Assembly (NCBI GenBank): GCA_944389385.1
Contig: CALXMC010000006.1
Coordinates: 20,896-84,895 of the forward strand
DNA from: an uncultured Alphaproteobacteria bacterium
GTDB lineage: Bacteria > Pseudomonadota > Alphaproteobacteria > Rs-D84
Length of the DNA stretch: 64,000 nucleotides
Direction: 5' to 3'
The position numbers and the translations under genes were made by a program. Position 1 is the first letter of the stretch; each line of letters opens with the position of its first letter. The notes under the pieces were generated by a model. It worked only from the letters and a program-made list of their open reading frames with translations. It had not been told where the DNA came from and searched no databases. Shown one piece after another: positions 58,146 to 64,000 of the stretch.

Positions 58146-60428
58146 TCAGAACTGGGTTTCGAACGATAACAAGAAACGCTGTTCCCGGTCGTACGGTGTC
58201 ATCTTTAATGGCCAACCCCAACTGAAATTCATCGGTCCCATTGGCGTATTCCAATAAATACCAACACCCGCAGATGTACGAATTGTATCGTCGATATAGT
58301 TTGGTACGCCTTGGTATTCATATTCTTCGCGTGGCGGTTTGCCCAAAATACCGTAGTCAACAAACACAAATCCCTTTACCTGGTATTCATCCGGGATAAA
58401 TATAGGGAAATTTAATTGTGTTGAACCATTAACTTTCCATAATCCGCCCAAAGCATACGTTGTACAGAATTTACTGCGCGATCCAACACCTGCAACATCA
58501 AAGCCACGCAACGTTTCGCCGCCCAAGAAGTAACGATAAACACGCGACACGTACGAGTCCCCCAACGGCTGAATCAACCCGAATTCCAATGACGAACGCA
58601 ATTGCCACCTGTCGTCAAAGAATTTTACCATACCGATAATATCTGCGTTATATCGCATATATGTTTCCGTGCCCCCGAATCCAGTATATGCAACACCCAA
58701 ATTACCAACAACACCTGTATGCGTATTTTGCTCAAAATTTGTATCCAGATTGTAATACCGCAGGTATGTGCCCAATGTAAATACCGTTGCATCGCGCCAA
58801 CTGTCGCCCGTTTCCAGCGCGGTATATAAATCATAATTCTGGTCAAAAGAAGCCGACAAACGCACCGTTTGAGACCAATGGTCGGTTAATTTCCAACCCA
58901 TACGCCCCGCCACCGTCAAAGAATCACGGTCGTATCCAAAACCACCCAACGACGAATAATCGTACATAGTGTATGAAACATCAAATCCCGCAGACAACGG
59001 CCGCCCAAACAAATAAGGTTCTGTAAAACTGAACAACGCCTGCTTTTGATATTGTGCGATTGAACCGCGCAGTTGCACTATCTGGCCGCGTCCCATAAAA
59101 TTAGATTCCGAAATTCCGGCGTCAATCATAAAACCGTTGATATTTGACCAACCAAAACCACCCGATAATTCGCCAGTGGGTTGTTCTTCGACCTGGATAT
59201 CCAGGTTAATCATATTTTCATCTGCGATTCGATTGGGCACCATCTGAACATTTTTGAAATACCGCGTACGCATCAGGTTTTGTCGACCTTCTTCAATGGT
59301 TTGCAACGAAAACGGATCGCCCGAACGCATGGGGATTAACTGCTCGATTACAGAATCAAATGTGCGAACATTGCCCAAAATGTTAATGTTATTCAGATAA
59401 ATACGATTTGTTTTTTCAATCTGGAATTCTATATCGACAGTGTTATTTTCTTCATTTTTGGTTGGAATTGGGTTTACGTTTATAAACGCATATCCATGAT
59501 CTGCCACCGCCCCACGCAGATTTGACATAGTTTCATCAACCAAATCTATATTGTACGTGTCACCTTTGGACATGACGATTTTATCATATAATTCTTCATC
59601 TGGCACATCTGGAAAAGGATTTTTAATTGTTAATTTTCCAAAATCGTATTTTTCACCTTCATCGATTGTGAATGTCACAGAATAATACTGACGGTCAGGT
59701 GTAAATACACCATTTGCGTCGGTAACGTTCATATCTATATACCCATTGCGCAGGTAAAATTGCCGCAACATTTGTTGATCATATAAAATTCTGTCTTCGT
59801 CAAATACGTCGAATTGCGTCATAAAACGCCACCAGGCATGTTCGCGCGATAAAATCGCGTCACGCAAATCGCGCGCGCGAAAAACTTTGTTACCTTCAAA
59901 ATCTATGCGGCGGATATAAGTCGGATGACCTTCGTCAATTTCATAAACCACATTCACACGATTATCCGCCAGTTCGATTTTCTGTGGCTCGACAGTGGTG
60001 CCAAAAAATCCCTTGCGCTGGTACAGTGTTAATATACGTTGAACGTCCGCACCAATAACAGATTCGTCATAGGAATCACGCGATTTCAAACGCAGTTCTT
60101 TTTTCAAATCGTCGGTGGAAATTTCATCGTTACCCTCGATGGTAACCATATTTACGGTTGGGGCCTCGGTAATATCGATTTTCAAAACGTTTCCCGACAT
60201 ACGCACAGATACGCGGGAAAAATATCCACTTTCCTGTAATCGTTTGGCAATTTGATTTGCGCCCTCGGCCGAGACATTATCGCCAACCTTTACATCCGCC
60301 AAAATCCGAATGGATTCAGCATCCATACGTTGATTGCCAACCACATCAACGCGCGAAACCGTTGCGGCGGTTGCAACGCCCGTCGCCAATATTGCGGATG
60401 CAGTAAATAAAATCTTTTTTATATTCAT
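58146..60428 (-). CDS. bamA: Outer membrane protein assembly factor BamA
   Basis: BamA inserts beta-barrels into the outer membrane. The 760-residue protein has a signal peptide (ILFTASAILATGVATAAT), five POTRA domains (VSRVDVVGNQRMDAESIRIL, NMVTIEGNDEISTDDLKKEL, then IRRIDFEGNKVFRARDLRDAI etc.) and a C-terminal 16-strand barrel with the LRGFDVAG signature (in GGETLRGFDV). It ends in FLLSFETQF. The gene follows rseP with two bases between. Confidence 0.95.
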   Translation of the reverse strand: MNIKKILFTASAILATGVATAATVSRVDVVGNQRMDAESIRILADVKVGDNVSAEGANQIAKRLQESGYFSRVSVRMSGNVLKIDITEAPTVNMVTIEGNDEISTDDLKKELRLKSRDSYDESVIGADVQRILTLYQRKGFFGTTVEPQKIELADNRVNVVYEIDEGHPTYIRRIDFEGNKVFRARDLRDAILSREHAWWRFMTQFDVFDEDRILYDQQMLRQFYLRNGYIDMNVTDANGVFTPDRQYYSVTFTIDEGEKYDFGKLTIKNPFPDVPDEELYDKIVMSKGDTYNIDLVDETMSNLRGAVADHGYAFINVNPIPTKNEENNTVDIEFQIEKTNRIYLNNINILGNVRTFDSVIEQLIPMRSGDPFSLQTIEEGRQNLMRTRYFKNVQMVPNRIADENMINLDIQVEEQPTGELSGGFGWSNINGFMIDAGISESNFMGRGQIVQLRGSIAQYQKQALFSFTEPYLFGRPLSAGFDVSYTMYDYSSLGGFGYDRDSLTVAGRMGWKLTDHWSQTVRLSASFDQNYDLYTALETGDSWRDATVFTLGTYLRYYNLDTNFEQNTHTGVVGNLGVAYTGFGGTETYMRYNADIIGMVKFFDDRWQLRSSLEFGLIQPLGDSYVSRVYRYFLGGETLRGFDVAGVGSRSKFCTTYALGGLWKVNGSTQLNFPIFIPDEYQVKGFVFVDYGILGKPPREEYEYQGVPNYIDDTIRTSAGVGIYWNTPMGPMNFSWGWPLKMTPYDREQRFLLSFETQF

Positions 60429-60430
60429 TT

Positions 60431-61489
60431 TTAATTTATTCCAAATACACGTGCCAAATCATTCCACATGGTCAGCGCGAACAGCGCGGCAATAAACAAC
60501 CACCCAACCAAAATCGCGATTTCCATTCCGCGCCCGCCCAGTTTTCGGCGTATGATGGCCTCGATAATCAAAATCAGCAAATATCCACCATCCAAAACCG
60601 GCAAAGGCAACAGGTTTATAACACCAAGATTAACCGACAGCAACGCAATAATCGACAATAACGCAACAATTCCCATTGACAACGCTTGTCCCGAAACTTC
60701 TGCGATGGTGATAAACGACCCCAACTGTTTGGACGAACGTTCGCCTGTGACAATTTGCTTTAACACCACCAACAACGTTTTTGATTGGTAATACGTTTCG
60801 CGTGCGCCCGCATACAGACCGTCAAAGAATCCCTTTTTACGCAATTCAGTTTTACTGCCGTCGGCAATCAGCCCCCAACGTTCGGCCGGTGCCAATTGCA
60901 CACGAACCAATTTTTCATCGCGCAACAATAACACATCTGCATCATGATGCGATGCCAAATCTTTGGCGATAATCAACTCGCCCCAATTGGTAACTTTGTC
61001 GTTATCTATTTGCATAACGATGTCGCCGGGCTTTACACCCGCGTTAAATGCAACACTTTCCTGGATAACTTGGCCAACAACGGGTAATTGCACTTCTTTT
61101 GGCTGAAACATAAATATTCCCGAGTATATCAACCAAGCCAAAATAAAGTTCATCGTAACGCCGGCGGCAACAATAATAAACTGTTTCCATGCGGGCGCGG
61201 ATAAATAATGTCCTTTTTTCTTTTCGGCGGGTAACTCGGCATACTTTTTACGATCAAACATATCCTCTTGCCCGTAAATGGATACATATCCACCCAACGG
61301 CAAACATGCCAATTTCCAAACAGTTCCGTGTTTGTCATGCCATTTTACAATTGCCGGACCAAAGCCAATGGAAAAAGTATCAACACGAACGCCCGCCCAT
61401 CGCGCAGCCAAAAAATGCCCCAGTTCATGAACAAAAACCACAACCCCCAGAACAATCAACAATGCGACAATGGCCAAAACAATCTGCAT
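60431..61489 (-). CDS. rseP: RIP metalloprotease RseP
   Basis: A 352-residue membrane-embedded site-2 protease. The zinc-binding HELGH lies in the first helix (VFVHELGHFLAARWAGV), with the usual metal aspartate motif PVLDGGYLL near the end. A PDZ domain sits at residues ~120-200 (GVKPGDIVMQIDNDKVT). It cleaves anti-sigma factors during envelope stress. It lies between cdsA and bamA; dxr, which often sits between cdsA and rseP in Alphaproteobacteria, is missing here. Confidence 0.94.
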   Translation of the reverse strand: MQIVLAIVALLIVLGVVVFVHELGHFLAARWAGVRVDTFSIGFGPAIVKWHDKHGTVWKLACLPLGGYVSIYGQEDMFDRKKYAELPAEKKKGHYLSAPAWKQFIIVAAGVTMNFILAWLIYSGIFMFQPKEVQLPVVGQVIQESVAFNAGVKPGDIVMQIDNDKVTNWGELIIAKDLASHHDADVLLLRDEKLVRVQLAPAERWGLIADGSKTELRKKGFFDGLYAGARETYYQSKTLLVVLKQIVTGERSSKQLGSFITIAEVSGQALSMGIVALLSIIALLSVNLGVINLLPLPVLDGGYLLILIIEAIIRRKLGGRGMEIAILVGWLFIAALFALTMWNDLARVFGIN

Positions 61490-61513
61490 GATACCCGCCT
61501 TTTTATAAAAACA

Positions 61514-62158
61514 TTACAACAACACAAACCAAATTATCGGCAAAACATAAATCCATCCGTCGAATCTGTCCAACAATCCACCGTGTCCCGGCAAAATGCG
61601 ACCGAAATCTTTTAATCCCATTTTGCGTTTAACCCAACTGGCGGTTAAATCGCCGTATTGGGACAACAGCGACACACTGATACCAATCCACAGCAATTGC
61701 GGCATAAATACATCTGCGCCCAATAAACCATACATCACAGACGCAAAAGTTCCGCAAATAATGCCTGCAATTTGACCGGCCCAGGTTTTATTGGCGGATA
61801 CATGTTCCCACATTTTGTCGCCGCCAATCATCCGGCCAAAAAACCAAGCACCAATATCCGCACAGCATATTGTTAATAACAACAACAGCATAATCCACGG
61901 CCGCGCACCAACAAACCAAGCCGAAATCGCCACCAAGCACAACAGCAGCAGAAATCCGCCGAACAAGAATTTATTCTTATAAACTGTGTCGCGCGGACAG
62001 TGCAGGGTACATATAATCATTTCTGCGACCATACCGATTGCCACGATTGTCGCCAGATATTTTACTGCATGAAACCCGAAATATTCACCCAATGCCGCCA
62101 ACGCAGCGACCGCGACCATGACTGCGCCAACAATGATGCGTTTTTTTGTATCAGACAT
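61514..62158 (-). CDS. cdsA: Phosphatidate cytidylyltransferase
   Basis: A 214-residue integral membrane enzyme that makes CDP-diacylglycerol for phospholipid synthesis. The ATG at 62158 follows AAGGAAATTGAAA; the frame's TTG at 62164 is less likely. Hydrophobic helices and the C-terminal CDP-DG synthase signature (SQYGDLTASWVKRKMGLKDFG followed by PGHGGLLDRFDGW) are visible. The protein is shorter than E. coli CdsA (about 285), with a reduced N-terminal part. Confidence 0.9.
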   Translation of the reverse strand: MSDTKKRIIVGAVMVAVAALAALGEYFGFHAVKYLATIVAIGMVAEMIICTLHCPRDTVYKNKFLFGGFLLLLCLVAISAWFVGARPWIMLLLLLTICCADIGAWFFGRMIGGDKMWEHVSANKTWAGQIAGIICGTFASVMYGLLGADVFMPQLLWIGISVSLLSQYGDLTASWVKRKMGLKDFGRILPGHGGLLDRFDGWIYVLPIIWFVLL

Positions 62159-62169
62159 TTTCAATTTCC

Positions 62170-62934
62170 TTATTTTTTACGCCCTGAATAGTTTGCTTTT
62201 TTACCACCGCCAAAACGACGATTGCGCTTTGCATATTCATCCAACGTGTATTGCCATAATTTTTCACTGCGCACCAAATCAGGCCAATGTTGGGGCACAA
62301 ACAACAATTCAGCATACGCCAATTTCCACAGCAAGAAATTCGAAATACGGAACTCATTGCTGGTGCGCACCATCAAATCGATCGGCAATAATTCGCCCGT
62401 ATCCAGGAAAGTTTCAAATGTTTCCTTGTCAACCGGCGCGCCGGCGGCAATTGCTGCATTGGTTGCGGCAATAATCTCGTCCTGGCCGCCGTAATTCAGC
62501 GCGAATACGACTGTGCCGGCGGTGCCTTCGGCGGATGCAGATTCCAACTCGTCACATTTTTTTGCCAAACGCGCGGGCAACCTGTCGCGCGAACCAATTA
62601 CGCGATACCGCAGATTTTTTTCCAACGCGTGCTTCATGTTTTTATCCAATTCGGTATAGAACAAATCCATTAAAAAATCGACTTCTTCCTGGGACCGATT
62701 CCAGTTTTCTGTGGAAAACAAGAAAAAAGTAATCGTCGTCACGCCACGTGCAATAAACCAATCGACCAAGTTTTCAAAATTGGCAATCCCCGCGCGATGT
62801 CCCGCCAATGGTGGTAAACCGCGTGCCTCGGCCCAACGACGATTTCCGTCACAGATAAAAGCAATATGCTTTGGAATTTTTGGCGCGTCCGCCGCGACGG
62901 ACGTGCGATTTTTCTTTTTGAATAAATTCAGCAT
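62170..62934 (-). CDS. uppS: Undecaprenyl diphosphate synthase
   Basis: A 254-residue cis-prenyltransferase that builds the carrier lipid for peptidoglycan and LPS. The catalytic aspartate and adjacent motif read IAFICDGNRRWAEARGLPPLAGHRAG, followed by FFLFSTENWNRSQEEVDFLM and FALNYGGQDEI, and LMVRTSNEFRISNFLLWKLAYAELLF near the end. The usual arrangement uppS-cdsA is kept with an 11-base gap. Confidence 0.95.
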   Translation of the reverse strand: MLNLFKKKNRTSVAADAPKIPKHIAFICDGNRRWAEARGLPPLAGHRAGIANFENLVDWFIARGVTTITFFLFSTENWNRSQEEVDFLMDLFYTELDKNMKHALEKNLRYRVIGSRDRLPARLAKKCDELESASAEGTAGTVVFALNYGGQDEIIAATNAAIAAGAPVDKETFETFLDTGELLPIDLMVRTSNEFRISNFLLWKLAYAELLFVPQHWPDLVRSEKLWQYTLDEYAKRNRRFGGGKKANYSGRKK

Positions 62935-62956
62935 GTTTTATCCCCTGATGCTTTGG

Positions 62957-63517
62957 TTAAACGGCCATAATGTCGGCTTCTTTTTGTTTTGCCAACGCAT
63001 CAACATCGGCCACGCGTTTATCAAACACCTTTTGCAGATCGTCTTCGAATTTACGCTGGTCATCTTCGGAAATTTCTTTATCGGCAACGGCGCGTTTAAT
63101 TTTACCCATTGCATCCTGGCGAATATTGCGCATAGAAATCTTGGCTTCTTCGGCGTATTTCCCAGAAACTTTTGTTAATTCTTTTCTGCGTTCTTCGGTC
63201 AAAGGCGGCATATTCAAACGGATAACCCCACCCGCAGTCATCGGATTCAACCCCAGGCCAGAATCACGAATTGCCTTTTCCACAGCGCCTGCGTTATTTA
63301 TATCCCAAACAGTCACGGTCAAAGTCTGGTTATCAGGCGTGGCAACGGTTGCGACCTGATTTAATGGCATATCAGAACCATATACTGGCACGCGCACGCC
63401 ATCCAACAGGTGTACAGACGCGCGACCTGTGCGCAAACCCGCATATTCATTTTGTAAAACTTCTAATGTTTGGGCTGTTTTTTGTTCAACTTCGGCTTTC
63501 AATACTTGATAATCCAT
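62957..63517 (-). CDS. frr: Ribosome recycling factor
   Basis: A 186-residue factor that splits terminated ribosomes with EF-G. Start was set at MDYQVLKAEVEQKTAQTL (AAGGAG upstream); an earlier in-frame ATG adds 6 residues. Motifs EYAGLRTGRASVHLLDGVRVPVYGSDMPLNQVA and LNMPPLTEERRKELTKV are present. The first gene of a run with uppS, cdsA, rseP and bamA. The usual upstream neighbours pyrH and tsf are absent; tRNA genes are there instead. Confidence 0.95.
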   Translation of the reverse strand: MDYQVLKAEVEQKTAQTLEVLQNEYAGLRTGRASVHLLDGVRVPVYGSDMPLNQVATVATPDNQTLTVTVWDINNAGAVEKAIRDSGLGLNPMTAGGVIRLNMPPLTEERRKELTKVSGKYAEEAKISMRNIRQDAMGKIKRAVADKEISEDDQRKFEDDLQKVFDKRVADVDALAKQKEADIMAV

Positions 63518-63596
63518 GTAAAACTCCTTGTGCAAAAAAATGTTAGCAAATAGATTTGACTTTTTGCAAGAAGAAATATAAAATATCGCAGTACAT

Positions 63597-63672
63597 GGGG
63601 TTGTAGCTCAGTTGGTAGAGCACTTGCATGGCATGCAAGGGGTCGTCAGTTCGAGTCTGATCAGCTCCACCA
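63597..63672 (+). tRNA. tRNA-Ala (anticodon GGC)
   Basis: GGGGTTGTAGCTCAGTTGG start, anticodon arm TTGCATGGCATGCAA with GGC, T-arm CAGTTCGAGTCTG and ACCA end. The acceptor GGGGTTG pairs with CAGCTCC with two G-T wobble pairs. 76 bases with CCA. Confidence 0.93.
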
Positions 63673-63683
63673 GATTTCAGTAT

Positions 63684-63761
63684 GGCGGATGTAGCTCAGT
63701 TGGTTAGAGCGTTGGTTTGTGGTACCAAATGTCGCCGGTTCGAATCCGGTCATCCGCCCCA
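63684..63761 (+). tRNA. tRNA-His (anticodon GTG)
   Basis: GGCGGATGTAGCTCAGTTGG, anticodon arm TTGGTTTGTGGTACCAA (GTG), T-arm CCGGTTCGAATCCGG and CCA end. The acceptor GCGGATG pairs with CATCCGC, leaving a 5' G (-1) opposite C73, as in typical tRNA-His. A terminator hairpin (ACACCCCC-TCT-GGGGTGT) follows at 63769-63790. Confidence 0.93.
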
Positions 63762-63917
63762 GAAATAAAAACACCCCCTCTGGGGTGTTTTTATTTATGC
63801 GCAAGGATGCGGATGAGAACCGGCGAAAAAGCCGTTCGAACCGCCGCAAAAAGGCGGACGGAAGTACGCCGGTTGTGCGCACGCACAATTTTGCAAGGTG
63901 ATGAAGCGTAGCGTAAT

Positions 63918-63937
63918 AATCCGGTCATCCGCCCCAG
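63918..63937. repeat. Direct repeat of tRNA-His 3' end (attachment-like)
   Basis: AATCCGGTCATCCGCCCCAG repeats the last 20 bases of the tRNA-His gene region (63743-63762) exactly, 175 bp downstream. Both copies are followed by A/T-rich DNA and a terminator-like hairpin with a GGGTGTTTTTA end. The pattern is that of an element that integrates at a tRNA 3' end, with only a small remnant left between. Confidence 0.6.
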
Positions 63938-63977
63938 TTATAAAACCACCCGCCATGTGCGGGTGTTTTTATAACTC

Positions 63978-64000
63978 TGGACGGATCCGGATTTGAACCG
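63978..64000 (-). tRNA. Partial tRNA at window end
   Basis: Minus strand: the sequence reads ...CGGTTCAAATCCGGATCCGTCCA, a T-arm, acceptor 3' strand and CCA of a tRNA whose 5' part lies beyond the window. The anticodon is not visible, so the amino acid cannot be given. Confidence 0.75.

Noticed and set aside
63661..63911. ORFs on both strands including MTGFEPATFGTTNQRSNQLSY
   Set aside because: Translation of tRNA-His; a recurrent annotation artefact.

Overview
The window looks like a chromosome segment of an uncultured, low-GC, anaerobic alphaproteobacterium, probably host-associated. The evidence is gene content and order: the run frr-uppS-cdsA-rseP-bamA, a ZapA/coiled-coil pair, alphaproteobacterial ParC, DnaB and LpxI, an oxygen-sensitive class III ribonucleotide reductase, many small lipoproteins, and type IV secretion (T4SS) genes scattered rather than clustered. 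Placement in a gut clade is inference; no rRNA gene is present.

Layout. 1-6.5 kb is an accessory island: an MFS transporter tail, a tandem AAA+ ATPase divergent from a WYL regulator, two proteins with nuclease-like features and an orphan. A 14-bp operator is shared by two of its promoters. 6.6-19 kb is core sequence: tRNA-Glu, tRNA-Asp, parC, zapA, a membrane operon with a virion-lysozyme-like domain, and lptE-holA-map-radC. 19-24 kb holds an acyl-CoA-ligase-like enzyme and the anaerobic nucleotide reductase operon. In that operon the glycyl-radical domain is encoded as a separate 59-residue protein, and tandem NrdR boxes sit at the promoter. A structured RNA and repeat-rich DNA follow. 25-27.6 kb is a surface-lipoprotein plus Slam export pair. 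27.6-41 kb holds rpmG, tRNA-Leu with two truncated copies, gapA, miaA, priA, a VirB11-type ATPase, an FKBP, lpxI, two outer-membrane barrels and a uracil-5-methyltransferase-like gene. Behind the last lies a probable small RNA on the minus strand with anti-Shine-Dalgarno loops.

42.8-55.2 kb is a compact phage structural module: lysin, holin-like, scaffold, histone-like, coat, tail tubes, terminase, portal. It has no integrase or early genes. Its large terminase gene is cut between the ATPase and nuclease domains by a 3.3-kb minus-strand block carrying a host-type dnaB, a two-HTH repressor and an orphan gene. Other phage genes look intact, so this may be a domesticated particle cluster or a remnant.

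55.2-63.5 kb is a long minus-strand run: frr, uppS, cdsA, rseP and bamA, then a VirB7-like lipoprotein, two VirB8-like proteins, an exported orphan, yraN and another small lipoprotein. The window ends with tRNA-Ala, tRNA-His (its 3' end repeated 175 bp downstream) and the start of another tRNA. Short palindromic repeats are scattered through intergenic DNA. All calls come from reading the sequence; no database search was run.
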